A stretch of 64,000 nucleotides of DNA from Nocardioides sp. B-3 (GTDB lineage Bacteria; Actinomycetota; Actinomycetes; Propionibacteriales; Nocardioidaceae), in assembly GCF_024703895.1 (NCBI RefSeq), contig NZ_CP087968.1, forward strand, positions 1,240,001 through 1,304,000, in the 5' to 3' direction. The number at the start of each line of letters is the position of its first letter. The stretch's first letter is position 1. The position numbers were made by a program, and so were the translations under genes. A model generated the notes under the pieces. It was given only the letters and a program-made list of their open reading frames with translations. It did not search any database and was not told where the DNA came from. Shown here in pieces: positions 1 through 8,509 of the stretch.

Positions 1-783
1 CTCGAGCGGGTTGATCGAGATGATCTTGGCGCCGTTGCCCTTGGCCTCCTCGAGCGCGGAGAGCATGCGCGGGTGGTTGGTGCCGGGGTTCTGGCCGGCG
101 ACCACGATGAGCGACGCGCGGTGGATGTCGTCGAGGCTGACCGAGCCCTTGCCGATGCCGATCGTCTCGACGAGCGCCGTGCCGCTGGACTCGTGGCACA
201 TGTTGGAGCAGTCCGGCAGGTTGTTCGTGCCGTAGGCGCGGGAGAAGAGCTGGTAGACGAACGCCGCCTCGTTGGAGGCCTTGCCGGACGTGTAGAAGAC
301 GGCCTCGTCAGGGTGCGAGACCTGCTGCAGGTGGCCGGCGATGGTGGCGAATGCGTCGTCCCGGGTGATCGGCTCGTAGTGCGTCGCGCCCGCGCGGAGC
401 ACCATCGGCTCGGTGATGCGGCCCTGCTTGCCCAGCCAGAACTCGGTGCGTCCAGCCATGTCCTCGACCGAGTGCTCGGCGAAGAACTCCGGGCCGACGC
501 GCTCGCGGGTCGCCTCCTCGGCGACCGCCTTGGCGCCGTTCTCGCAGAACTCGGCCGTGTGCCGGTGCGACGGATCCGGGTCGGGCCACGCGCAGCCCCG
601 GCAGTCGAAGCCGTCGACCTGGTTGAGTCGCAGCAGCGTCTGGGCCGTGCGCCGCACGCCCATCTGGCTGATGCCCAGCTCCATCGCCTTCGCGACGGCC
701 GTGATGCCAGCCGCCGTGTGCGGTCCGTGCTCGACCTCGAGGTCACTGTCACCCTTGTTCCGGAAGCGCTTCATGCCCTCCAT
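1..783 (-). CDS. FdhF/YdeP-family molybdopterin oxidoreductase (N-terminal part)
   Basis: Only about the first 260 residues are visible; the gene runs off base 1. The frame is open throughout. Family signs in order are FDCRGCAWPDPDPSH (about residue 52), GKASNEAAFVYQLFSRAYG, the hallmark NLPDCSNMCHESSG, and VVAGQNPGTNHPRML, which belong to the Mo-bis-MGD binding fold of formate dehydrogenase H-like proteins. Full-length relatives exceed 700 residues. ATG at 783 and ATG at 774 are both possible starts in the same frame. YdeP-type members lack the N-terminal 4Fe-4S cluster ligands of true formate dehydrogenases and their substrate is often unknown, so I do not assign formate. Divergent from the glycosyltransferase at 866. 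Confidence 0.85.
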   Translation of the reverse strand, partial: MEGMKRFRNKGDSDLEVEHGPHTAAGITAVAKAMELGISQMGVRRTAQTLLRLNQVDGFDCRGCAWPDPDPSHRHTAEFCENGAKAVAEEATRERVGPEFFAEHSVEDMAGRTEFWLGKQGRITEPMVLRAGATHYEPITRDDAFATIAGHLQQVSHPDEAVFYTSGKASNEAAFVYQLFSRAYGTNNLPDCSNMCHESSGTALVETIGIGKGSVSLDDIHRASLIVVAGQNPGTNHPRMLSALEEAKGNGAKIISINPLE

Positions 784-865
784 CCTGCCTCGCAGCGCGC
801 GGGCTGTCGCGCGCCGGACACCTGCACCTTCCCCCGCGTTCATCGCGGTGCGCCACGGTGCCCCC

Positions 866-1982
866 ATGCGGATCGCGCAACTCGCCAACTTCATCGGGCC
901 CGCCTCGGGCGGCATGAAGACCGCCATCCATGCTCTCGGGGAGGGGTACGTCGAAGCAGGCTGTGAACGCCTGCTGGTGATCCCCGGGTCCGACGGACTC
1001 GCGGGTCGCGACACCCTTCGGTGAGGTCGTGCAGCTGCGGGCGCCCAAGGTGGGTGGCGGCTACCGGCTGATCGTCGAGCCCCGGCGCGTCACCGACGTG
1101 CTCGAGTCGTGGCGCCCGACATCGGTCGAGCTGAGCGACAAGCTGACGCTGCTGCCGGTCGCCCGGTGGGCTCGCCGAGCGGGTGTGGGATCGGTGCTGT
1201 TCTCGCACGAGCGGCTCAGCGACATGTTCGCGATGCGCACCGGCCTCGACACCACCTCCAAGGTGTCGATCGCGCTGCTCAACCGCATCCCGGTCCGCAG
1301 CTTCGACACCATCGTGGTCACGTCCGGCTATGCCGAGGACGAGTTCACCAACGCCGCCGCCGGTGCCGACTGCCCGATGGTGCGGGTGCCGCTCGGCGTG
1401 GATCTCTCGACGTTCCGCCCTGCTCCGCCGGCGCCGCGGGACGCCGGCCCCCTCAGGCTCACGCACTTCGGACGGCTCTCGCGCGAGAAGAGCCCGCACC
1501 TCGCCGTACGCACGGCGGTCGAGCTGCACCGTCGCGGCGTGCCCGTCCACCTCGACGTGTACGGCGACGGCCCGCACCTGTCCGAGCTCGTCGACCTCGC
1601 AGGCGACGCCCCGGTGACGTTCCACGGCTTCATCGACGGCCGGCGCGACTCGGCCCGCCACGTCGCCGCGGCCGACATCTCGTTGTCGGTGTGCCCGAGC
1701 GAGACGTTCGGACTGGCGGTGCTCGAGGCCCCGGCCGCCGGCACGCCCGTCGTGACCGCCGACCGCGGTGGTGCCCGGGAGCTCGTCGACGCGACGTCGG
1801 GCGCGTGGGGCCGCCCGAACCCGTCGTCACTGGCGGACGCCGTCCTCGACCTCGCGGCCCGGCCCGAGTCGGTCCGCCGCACGGGGGCCCGCGCGCGGGC
1901 CGAGCAGTTCCCGTGGTCGGCGACGGTGGACTCGATGCTGGCGGTGCACGAGAGCGTCACCCGACGCGTCCTCGTCGCCTGA
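866..1982 (+). CDS. GT4-family glycosyltransferase (frameshifted)
   Basis: Retaining GT-B glycosyltransferase of about 370 residues, probably using a nucleotide sugar to build a cell-envelope glycolipid or glycan. The N-terminal acceptor half starts MRIAQLANFIGPASGGMKT from ATG 866. The C-terminal half shows VPLGVDLSTFRP, LTHFGRLSREKSPHLAV, DVYGDGPHLSEL and the donor-site SETFGLAVLEAPAAGTPVV with the two glutamates of the EX7E motif. The two parts lie in different frames: removing one G near 985 in a CCCCGGG run joins LLVIPG to PTDSRVATPFGEVV. Resembles actinobacterial mannosyltransferases of the PimB/MgtA type, but donor and acceptor cannot be read from sequence. OYE gene follows 38 bp downstream. 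Confidence 0.82.
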
Positions 1983-2020
1983 GGAGGAATAGCCCCCACG
2001 AGCAGCCGGTTGGGCTGCTC

Positions 2021-3107
2021 GTGACCTCACTCTTCGAGCCCCTGACCCTCGGCGCGGTGGACGTGCCCCACCGCGTCTTCATGGCCCCCCTGACCCGCAT
2101 GCGCGCGACCCCGCCCGGCGACGTCCCCAACGCCTTGATGCAGGACTACTACGTCCAGCGGGCGAGCGCGGGCCTGATCGTCTCGGAGGGCACGCAGATC
2201 AGCCCCGAGGGCAAGGGCTACATGGACACCCCCCGGCATCTACAACGACGAGCAGGTCGCCGGCTGGCGCACGATCACCGACGCGGTCCACGCCGCTGGC
2301 GGGCGGATCGCCGCGCAGCTGTGGCACGTCGGTCGCGTCTCTCATGAGTCCTTCCACGACGGTGCGCTCCCGGTGTCGGCCAGCGCTTCGCCGTACAGGA
2401 ACCGCACGACGATCCGCGGTGAGGACGGCCGCCCGACCCGCGCCAACTGCCCGACCCCGCGCGCTCGAGCTCGACGAGATCCCGCGCGTGATCGAGGACT
2501 ACCGGCGTGCGACCGTCAACGCGCGCAGGCCGGCTTCGACCTCGTCGAGATCCACGGTGCGCACGGCTACCTGCTGCACCAGTTCCTCGCCGCGGACAGC
2601 AACCTGCGCGACGACGTCTACGGCGGCTCGCTCGAGAACCGCGCCCGCCTGATGCTCGAGGTCACCGATGCCGTCGTCGGCGCTTGGTCGGCCGACCGCG
2701 TGGGAGTGAGGATCTCGCCGATCGGCTCCTTCAACGGCACGACCGATCCTGCCGGCGAGGAAGCCGGCCTGTACGTCGCCCGCGAGCTCGGCCAGCGCAA
2801 CCCGGCGTTCCTCCACCTGTCCGAGCCGGACTGGGCCGGCGGCCCGGAGCTGACCGACGACTACCGCCGCTCGCTGCGCGAAGCCCACCCCGGCGTGATC
2901 GTCGGCGCGGGCAACTACGACGCGGCCAAGGCGTCGCGGCTCCTGTCAGAAGGCCTGATCGATGCCGCGGCGTTCGGCCGGTCCTTCATCGCGAACCCCG
3001 ACCTTCCCCGCCGGCTCGAGGAGGGACTCCCCCTCAACGCGCCCGTGCCGGACACGTTCTACGGCGGGGACCACTCGGGCTACACGGACTACCCGGCTCA
3101 CGCCTGA
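2021..3107 (+). CDS. Old Yellow Enzyme-family NADH:flavin oxidoreductase (frameshifted)
   Basis: FMN-dependent (beta/alpha)8 barrel enzyme of the NemA/alkene-reductase branch, about 362 residues, that would reduce activated C=C bonds or nitro groups with NAD(P)H. Starts at GTG 2021 (VTSLFEPLTLGAVDVPHR). Seen: VFMAPLTRMRA, the FMN-site AAQLWHVGRVSH, FDLVEIHGAHGYLLHQF with the active-site His pair, SNLRDDVYGGSLENRARL, and the C-terminal phosphate-binding AAAFGRSFIANPDLPRRL. Reading it needs frame changes near 2232 (CCCCCCGG), 2460 and 2525. Such damage could mean a pseudogene, but it matches errors throughout the window. Convergent with the MFS gene across a hairpin repeat. Confidence 0.83.
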
Positions 3108-3108
3108 C

Positions 3109-3182
3109 GAGTCGGCGCAAACACACCGCCGAGTCGGCGCAAGTTACGCCGACTCGGCCGGCAACTTGCGCCGAGTCGGCGC
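3109..3182. repeat. GCCGAGTCGGCG hairpin/repeat cluster between convergent genes
   Basis: The 12-mer GCCGAGTCGGCG at 3128-3139 pairs perfectly with CGCCGACTCGGC at 3147-3158 around a 7-nt loop. Further copies of the core lie at 3109-3120 and 3171-3182, the last preceded by AACTTGCG, so the region holds four related units in both orientations. It lies exactly between the ends of the OYE gene and the MFS gene and encodes the last residues of the latter. Likely a bidirectional terminator built from a mobile or repetitive palindromic unit; neither role is proven. Confidence 0.6.
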
Positions 3183-4395
3183 GGTGGCTGAGCAGTGCCG
3201 GGCCCAGCACAGCGACCCGAGCGCGGTGATCACGAGGGCGGCGACGGCCAGTCCGAGCGTGCTCGTGGCGACGTACGGCGTGAGCGCGACCGCCGCCACG
3301 GCGTTGAAGATCAGCACCGGGAACGTCGAGCACGACATCACCGCACCCCGGCGGGTGGGCACCGGGTCGAGCATCATCAGCGAGATCGACGGGTAGGCCA
3401 TACCGTTGCCGAGCCCGATGAGGCTCGGGCCGATGATCGCCCACGGCAGGTCCGTCGCCAGCGGTGACGCCGCGAAGCCGACGCCGATCACGCCGCCGAC
3501 CGGGGGTGACGCTGTAGCCGATCGAGACGAGCTTGCGCTGGGTCACCAGCCCCGCGGTCCGTCCGCTGACGAGCGAGCCGACCATCATCGATCCGATCAT
3601 CGGCACGAAGAGCACCCAGAAGTCGAGCTCGCCCAGCCCCAACAGGTCGACGACGAAGATCGCCGCGCCGCCGATGTAGAGGAACTGCGCGCCGAAGCCG
3701 AACGCGCCCGCCCACGCCAGCCGGTGGAACGCGGGCTGACGCGCGACCTCGAGCAGGCCGCGCACGACCTCACCGACCCGCAGCGGCACCCGCGCGATGA
3801 CGGGGTGCGTCTCCGGCAGCACGATGATGGTCGCGACGATGAGTACGGCGCCGAGGAAGACCCGGAAGGCGAAGACCAGCTCCCACGGGCCGATCTGCAG
3901 CAGCCCGCCGCCGACGATGGGCGCGATGGCCGGAGCCGGGCCGAAGATCAGCGCGACCCTGCTCATCAGCCGCTGTGCCTGCTCGCCCTCGTACAGGTCG
4001 CGGATGACGGTCCGGCTGACGATCGTCGCGCCACCGGCGCTCAGGCCCTGCAGCACCCGCCCCGCCGGGAGCAGCTCGAAGGTGGGCGCGAACGTGCAGG
4101 CGGCCGACGCGACGGCGTACACAGCGACCGATCCGAGGATGACCGGGCGCCGACCGAGGGAGTCCGACAGCGGCCCGTGGAAGATGCTCATCGCGGCGAA
4201 CGCGAGCAGGTAGGCCGTCACGATCAGCTGGAGCTGCTCGGTGGTCACGCCGAACTCGTCGCGGATGTGCGGGAACGCCGGGAACGGCGTGTCGATGCTG
4301 AACGGGCCGATCATCGAGAGCATCGCGAGCACCAGCGGGATGAACACGACGAAGCGCGGAGTCGCGACCTCGTCGACCTTCTCTCCCGCGCTCAT
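3144..4395 (-). CDS. Bcr/CflA-family MFS multidrug efflux transporter (frameshifted)
   Basis: Twelve-helix proton-driven drug exporter of about 415 residues. The N-terminus (MSAGEKVDEVATPRFVV) leads into helix 1 with the Bcr/CflA signature PFSIDTPFPAFPHI; the loop 2-3 motif reads GPLSDSLGRRPVIL and helix 5 has GPAPAIAPIVGGGLL. The frame changes near 3503, in a CCGGGGG run, after LVSIGYSVT; the last four helices follow in the other frame (FAASPLATDLPWAIIG, GNGMAYPSISLMML). The stop at 3144 lies inside the hairpin repeat. Substrate unknown. Confidence 0.82.
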
Positions 4396-4428
4396 GTGGC
4401 CATCAGATCACCCGGGCCGTGAATACGT

Positions 4429-4714
4429 TCAGTCGTCGTTCCGCGCGCCCGCGCCTCCGAGCTCGCCACCCGGGCGAGCGCGGTCCTCGTCGGTCATCTG
4501 CTCTGCCGTCAGGTCGAGTCCGCGGGAGACCCGGTCGCGGATCGACTCCGTGAAACCCCCGGTCGGCGAAGAGGTTGTACAACGACTTGCGTCCCCCGAG
4601 GACGTCGTCGGCGGCCCGGCGCATCTCGTCGGTGGTCGCCTCGGTCCGCAGCTTGTGCAGGGCTTGCTTCACGAAGTCGTGCATGTCGGATCCGGGCTCG
4701 AAGCTGCGGAGCAA
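4429..4714 (-). CDS. Hypothetical protein, third gene of WXG-like cluster
   Basis: No family recognised. The readable part is LLRSFEPGSDMHDFVKQALHKL followed by ATTDEMRRAADDVLGGR and LYNLFADRGF; after one frame change near 4553 in a CCGGGGG run it continues TESIRDRVSRGLDLTAEQM and ends ARNDD at 4429. Acidic and helical, about 95-105 residues, no signal peptide. The only in-frame start is TTG 4714, but the open frame continues upstream (DKDRDDRDATRDEEP) to the end of the preceding gene, so the true start is probably near 4760 with another small error. Same strand and tight spacing suggest an operon with the two genes upstream. Confidence 0.5.
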
Positions 4715-4757
4715 CGGTTCTTCGTCGCGCGTGGCGTCCCGGTCGTCCCGGTCCTTG

Positions 4758-5474
4758 TCACGCGCCCTTGTGCTGGTAGCCGCCGGGGAGGGCGTAGTCC
4801 TCGAACTGGGTCAAGGCGCTCGTGCCCGTAGCGATGATCGCGAGACCGGCCTCGATTCCCACGAGCACCTTGCCTCGGATCTCGATGATTTCGACGACCG
4901 GGTCTGCGATGCGCAGCACCGCGGCGGCCGTACCAGCGCCTGCAAACAGGCTGCCGACCCCACCGGTGAAGAAGGTGACCAGCGCACCGACACCGGCGGC
5001 GATCACGTAGTCGATCAGCGTGGCCACGAGGTCGCCGGCCGCCTTGGCTCCCTCGTAGACCCCGAACGCGGCGGTCTGGTATTCCGTGGACATCTCGTCC
5101 GGGTTTGCCTGCTGAGCCCGGATTGCCCGGGCCGGGCCCTTGAAGTAGTGCCGGGCGTCAGCCGCCGCGTCGCCGTCCCACGACTTGTCGAGGTCGTGCC
5201 AACGCGCCTCGATCTGTTCGCCGCTCCGGGTGCAGAACTCGGCCAGCTCGTCCGGGGCTTGCGCGACGGCCACGCACTGGGTGAAGTCACCCGCCCACCA
5301 TTCGCCCCACTCGCCGAGCAGGTCAGTCCCGCTGATCTTCTCGACCACCCAGTTGGCGATGCTGCTGAGGGAGATGAAGTCGCCTATGTGCAGCGCGGTG
5401 TCGAGGCTCGCGGGAATCGGAGTGCCAAAGCCCGTGGGGCAGGTGAACATGTACGGCGATGTGAAGGTGCTCAT
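4758..5474 (-). CDS. WXG-type secreted/toxin-like protein with C-terminal membrane segments
   Basis: 239-residue protein, frame intact from ATG 5474. Residues 1-110 are helical with W-rich spacing (EWGEWWAGDFTQC) and contain a WDG turn in KSWDGDAAADARHYFKG, the arrangement of the helical hairpin in WXG100/LXG proteins exported by type VII secretion. Residues about 155-225 are strongly hydrophobic and glycine-rich (ALVTFFTGGVGSLFAGAGTA, VGIEAGLAIIATGTSAL). The start is one base after the stop of the small gene upstream, so the two are probably co-translated. I infer a type VII substrate or an associated membrane-active protein; no catalytic domain is visible and no esx or ecc genes are in the window. 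Confidence 0.55.
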   Translation of the reverse strand: MSTFTSPYMFTCPTGFGTPIPASLDTALHIGDFISLSSIANWVVEKISGTDLLGEWGEWWAGDFTQCVAVAQAPDELAEFCTRSGEQIEARWHDLDKSWDGDAAADARHYFKGPARAIRAQQANPDEMSTEYQTAAFGVYEGAKAAGDLVATLIDYVIAAGVGALVTFFTGGVGSLFAGAGTAAAVLRIADPVVEIIEIRGKVLVGIEAGLAIIATGTSALTQFEDYALPGGYQHKGA

Positions 5475-5475
5475 C

Positions 5476-5742
5476 TCACAACTTCCCCCGCGTCTTGGCG
5501 GACTTGCCCGCGCTGGCGTGGTCGGCGTCCTCGTAGTCGCGAGCCGTCGCGCGCAACTCGGTGACGGACTCGTCCAGGATCCGCTCGAAGTGCGCGAACA
5601 GGGCGCGGACGTTGGTCTCAACGTTGGCGCATTCGTCCATGAGTCGCACCAGAAGAGCGCCCCCTGTGGGCTGCGGATCGGTGTAGCGGGCCTGACAGGC
5701 GGCCATGTCCGCGCACGAGCGCAGGACGTTCAACTCTTTCAT
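5476..5742 (-). CDS. Small WXG100/EspC-like helical protein
   Basis: 88-residue acidic, helical protein starting MKELNVLRSCADMAACQA (ATG 5742). It lacks a signal peptide and has the size and helix-turn-helix look of WXG100 or EspC-like partners of type VII secretion. No clear WXG motif is present, so the assignment rests on size, composition and the WDG-containing neighbour one base downstream. First gene of a three-gene minus-strand cluster (5742-4429), divergent from the membrane protein at 5821. Confidence 0.5.
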   Translation of the reverse strand: MKELNVLRSCADMAACQARYTDPQPTGGALLVRLMDECANVETNVRALFAHFERILDESVTELRATARDYEDADHASAGKSAKTRGKL

Positions 5743-5820
5743 GCGAAGTCGCGCACCGCGTCCGGATCTTGTGTGCGCCACGCTCTCTGCTGATCCAACC
5801 GGTCGGCATAGATTTGCCCC

Positions 5821-6225
5821 GTGACCGCTGAAACAAACCCAACCACGCCTGCTCAGCTCCGTCTCGGCATTGCCATCGCCGTCGTCGCGGCGGTTGCCCT
5901 GCTGAGCCTCGCGGTGACAGTCGCCGTCATCGGCGGCGGGGATCCGGAGGTCGCTGGCTCGTTCGTGCTCACCTTCGTCGCACTCCTGCTGCTCTCCGGA
6001 GCCTCGATCGGCGTGGCGCGACTGATCCACGGCGACGATCCCGCGACGGTCGATGTGGCCGCAGGGAGGGCAACGACGCAGCGGCTCTTCGGCGCCGTCG
6101 CAGTGATCGGGCTCCTGTTCACGGCCTTCCCGGCGATCATGACGCCCTTCCCGCACGTGCTGGCGGCGGCGATCCCGCTCGTGATGGTGGGCGTGCTGGC
6201 TCGCGGGTCGCTGTCGAAGAACTGA
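5821..6225 (+). CDS. Small integral membrane protein (four helices)
   Basis: 134 residues from GTG 5821. Predicted helices: IAIAVVAAVALLSLAVTVAV, FVLTFVALLLLSGASIGVA, LFGAVAVIGLLFTAFPAIM and LAAAIPLVMVGVLA. No family recognised and no conserved charged motif inside the helices. Divergent from the WXG-like cluster with 78 bp between starts, and followed by an inverted-repeat region. Confidence 0.6.
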   Translation: MTAETNPTTPAQLRLGIAIAVVAAVALLSLAVTVAVIGGGDPEVAGSFVLTFVALLLLSGASIGVARLIHGDDPATVDVAAGRATTQRLFGAVAVIGLLFTAFPAIMTPFPHVLAAAIPLVMVGVLARGSLSKN

Positions 6226-6251
6226 TCAGCAACGCCGTGAACTAGCCCCGG

Positions 6252-6383
6252 CGTTCGGTTGGGGAACCGAATCGGGGCGTACAGGCGCCGGCCGGCCCGA
6301 TCTCGTTCCCCAACTGCGGCAGCGGGGAACCATCGGGTCCGCGGATCGCCGTACAACGACCCGATCGTTCCCCAGCCCGGCTA
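6252..6383. repeat. Two related hairpin elements (GGGGAAC...ATCGGG / CCCGAT...GTTCCCC)
   Basis: Two imperfect inverted repeats sit side by side downstream of hmgA. Unit one pairs GTTGGGGAACCGAATCGGG with CCCGATCTCGTTCCCCAAC. Unit two pairs GGGGAACCATCGGGT with GACCCGATCGTTCCCC. Both loops include CGTAC or its complement, and unit two is roughly the reverse complement of unit one, as in REP/BIME-type repeats. Could serve as a terminator for both the plus-strand membrane gene and hmgA. The last bases overlap the hmgA stop. Confidence 0.55.
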
Positions 6384-7592
6384 GGAGTTGCTGAACACCG
6401 CCGGATCGTCGCCGTCGTCGGGGCCACGACCTGCCCAGGTCCAGGCGTAGGCCGGGTCCTCGACGGCGAGGCCACCCTCGCCGAGCTCGAGCGGAGCGAA
6501 GGTGTCGACCATGACGGCGGACTCGTCGAAGTAGTCGGCACCGAGCGAGGCCTCGATCGCGGACGGCTGCGGGCCGTGGGCGTAGCCGCCGGGGTGCAGG
6601 GAGATCGAGCCGAGGTTGATGCCCGAGCCCTTGCGCGCCTCGTAGTCGCCGCCGACGTAGAACATGACCTCGTCGGAGTCGACGTTGGAGTGGTAGTAGG
6701 GCACCGGGATCGAGAGCTCGTGGTAGTCGACCTTGCGCGGCAGGAAGTTGCAGATGACGAAGTTCCAGCCCTCGAAGACCCGGTGCACCGGCGGCGGCTG
6801 GTGGATCTTGCCGGTGATCGGCATGAAGTCGTCGATGTTGAACGTGTAGGGATACAGGCAGCCGTCCCAGCCGACCACGTCGAACGGGTGCGTCGCATAC
6901 GTCATCCGGGTGCCGACGATGCCGGCGCTGGTGCGGTGCTTGACCAGCACGTCGACGTTCTCCCCCTCCACGACGTACGGCGACGACGGCCCGTGCAGGT
7001 CGCGCTCGCAGTAGGGGGCGTGCTCGAGGAACTGCCCGAACCTCGACAGGTAGCGCTTGGGCGGGTGGATGTGGCTGTTCGCCTCGATCGCGTACAGCCG
7101 GCTCTCCGACTCAGGCACCCAGCGGTGGGTCGTCGCGCGCGGGATCACGACGTAGTCGCCGGCGCGGTAGGTCACGACGCCGAAGACCGACTCGACGGTG
7201 CCGGTGCCCGCTTCGACGTACACGCACTCGTCGCCGATGGCGTTGCGGTAGAGCGGGGACGACTGTCCACCGGTGACCACGTAGGAGATGCGGACGTCGT
7301 TGTTGCCGAGGACGAGCCGGCGTCCCTCGACGGGGCACGTGCCGGTCTCGAGCGAGTGCAGCTTGAGGTGCCGCGCCTTGAGCGGGTGGTTGGGCGTACG
7401 CGTCTGGTCGGCGAGCTCCCACACCCGGCTGTCGACGAGCGCGGACGGGACGCCCCGGTGGTAGAGCAGCGACGAGTCGGAGGAGAAGCCCTCCTCCCCC
7501 ATCAGCTCCTCGTAGTACAGCGCGCCGTCTGCGTCGCGGTGCTGCGTGTGCCGCTTGGGCGGGATCGCCCCGACACTTCGGTAGTGAGCCAT
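6381..7592 (-). CDS. hmgA: Homogentisate 1,2-dioxygenase
   Basis: 403 residues, intact frame. Opens the aromatic ring of homogentisate to maleylacetoacetate in tyrosine/phenylalanine catabolism, using Fe(II). The C-terminal cupin carries the iron-site region PYYHSNVDSDEVMFYVGG (His and Glu) and LGSISLHPGGYAHGPQ (the third His ligand). N-terminal half: RVWELADQTRTPNHP, LGNNDVRISYVV, VIPRATTHRWVPE. Chosen start is ATG 7592 (MAHYRSVGAIPPKRHTQH) because family proteins begin close to this; an extension to 7619 would run into the palindrome. Divergent from the gene at 7658, which is followed by fahA, the second next pathway step. Confidence 0.95.
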   Translation of the reverse strand: MAHYRSVGAIPPKRHTQHRDADGALYYEELMGEEGFSSDSSLLYHRGVPSALVDSRVWELADQTRTPNHPLKARHLKLHSLETGTCPVEGRRLVLGNNDVRISYVVTGGQSSPLYRNAIGDECVYVEAGTGTVESVFGVVTYRAGDYVVIPRATTHRWVPESESRLYAIEANSHIHPPKRYLSRFGQFLEHAPYCERDLHGPSSPYVVEGENVDVLVKHRTSAGIVGTRMTYATHPFDVVGWDGCLYPYTFNIDDFMPITGKIHQPPPVHRVFEGWNFVICNFLPRKVDYHELSIPVPYYHSNVDSDEVMFYVGGDYEARKGSGINLGSISLHPGGYAHGPQPSAIEASLGADYFDESAVMVDTFAPLELGEGGLAVEDPAYAWTWAGRGPDDGDDPAVFSNS

Positions 7593-7605
7593 CTGCCGTC
7601 CTTGT

Positions 7606-7616
7606 CCGATAATCGG
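7606..7616. promoter_or_regulatory. Palindrome CCGATAATCGG between hmgA and fahA operon
   Basis: A perfect 5-bp-arm palindrome centred on one A, within TTGTCCGATAATCGGCACA, 14 bp upstream of the hmgA ATG and 42 bp upstream of the divergent start at 7658. Position between divergent catabolic genes suggests an operator for a homogentisate-responsive repressor. No regulator gene is adjacent, so the binding protein is unknown. Confidence 0.45.
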
Positions 7617-7657
7617 CACATCTCGTCCGCTATGCGCCTACTGACTACAGTAACGGC

Positions 7658-8509
7658 GTGAGCAACGAGCTTCCAGAGATCTGGTCCGGCTTCTTCGACG
7701 ACGCGGCCGTCTTCCCGCCCGGCAACGCCGAGCTGCCCGACGCTGTCGAGGCGTTCAGGGCCCGTCGCGACGAGTGGTACGCCGATCTGGTGGCCTCCCT
7801 CGTCATCACTGACCAGCGAGTGCCGGACGTGTCCGCGGCCGACGTCCCGCTGTCGATCGTGGTCACCGGCGGGGCCGGCGCGATCGCCGGCGCGCTCAAG
7901 CTCGCGGGCCGGGCCGGCAATCCCGTCGCCGGGCTAGAGATCGCGCTCCGCGACCCCGACGACTCGGCCGGCAACGCCCGGCGGGTGGTGGCCGCCGTCG
8001 ACGCCGCCCGGATGGACGGCGCCCTCGACGACGAGACGCCGATCTTCGTGGAGCTGCCGCAGGGCGACGTGACCTACGCTCGGGAGGCCGCGGCCGACGA
8101 GGTGGCCGCCGCCGAGCTCAGGCTGAAGTTCCGCACGGGCGGGGTCGAGGCGCACCTCTTCCCGGCGTCCGGCCGGGTCGCCGCCCGGGTCGATGCCGCG
8201 CTCGACCGGGAGCTCACGTTCAAGTGCACTGCCGGGCTGCACAACGCCGTACGCCATCGGTATGCGGAGACCGGGTTCGAGCACCACGGCTTCCTCAACG
8301 TGCTGGCCGCGACCGCCGAGGCCGACTCCGGACTCGGCGCCGCCGACGTCGCCGAGACGCTCGAGCTGACCGACGAGGCCGAGCTGCTCGGACTCGTGCG
8401 CGAGCTCGACCTGACCAAGGCGCGACGGTGGTTCACGAGCGTCGGATCGTGCTCGATCCTCGAACCCGTCGCCGACCTGACCGACCTCGGACTCTCGGAG
8501 CGCCCATGA
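7658..8509 (+). CDS. Conserved hypothetical protein linked to homogentisate degradation
   Basis: 283 residues from GTG 7658, frame intact. No enzyme family I can name. Begins SNELPEIWSGFFDDAAVFPP and alternates strands and helices (PLSIVVTGGAGAIAGALKL, TPIFVELPQGDV, LRLKFRTGGVEAHLFP, ELTFKCTAGLHNAVRHRY), which looks like a TIM-barrel-type fold with a possible Lys pair (LKFRTGG, FKCTAG). Its stop overlaps the fahA start (ATGA), and it shares the divergent promoter with hmgA. Context suggests an accessory or maleylacetoacetate-handling step, because no isomerase gene is visible here; that is inference only. Confidence 0.7.
   Translation: MSNELPEIWSGFFDDAAVFPPGNAELPDAVEAFRARRDEWYADLVASLVITDQRVPDVSAADVPLSIVVTGGAGAIAGALKLAGRAGNPVAGLEIALRDPDDSAGNARRVVAAVDAARMDGALDDETPIFVELPQGDVTYAREAAADEVAAAELRLKFRTGGVEAHLFPASGRVAARVDAALDRELTFKCTAGLHNAVRHRYAETGFEHHGFLNVLAATAEADSGLGAADVAETLELTDEAELLGLVRELDLTKARRWFTSVGSCSILEPVADLTDLGLSERP

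Noticed and set aside
73..966. 297-codon plus-strand open frame over the FdhF-like gene
   Set aside because: Antisense shadow; the minus strand encodes conserved FdhF/YdeP motifs without interruption.
3406..4422. 338-codon plus-strand open frame opposite the MFS gene
   Set aside because: Low-complexity Arg/Asp/Glu-rich translation typical of an antisense frame in GC-rich DNA; the opposite strand has clear transporter motifs.
6252..6383. CRISPR-like repeat array
   Set aside because: Only two related hairpins in opposite orientation, no regular spacers and no cas genes.
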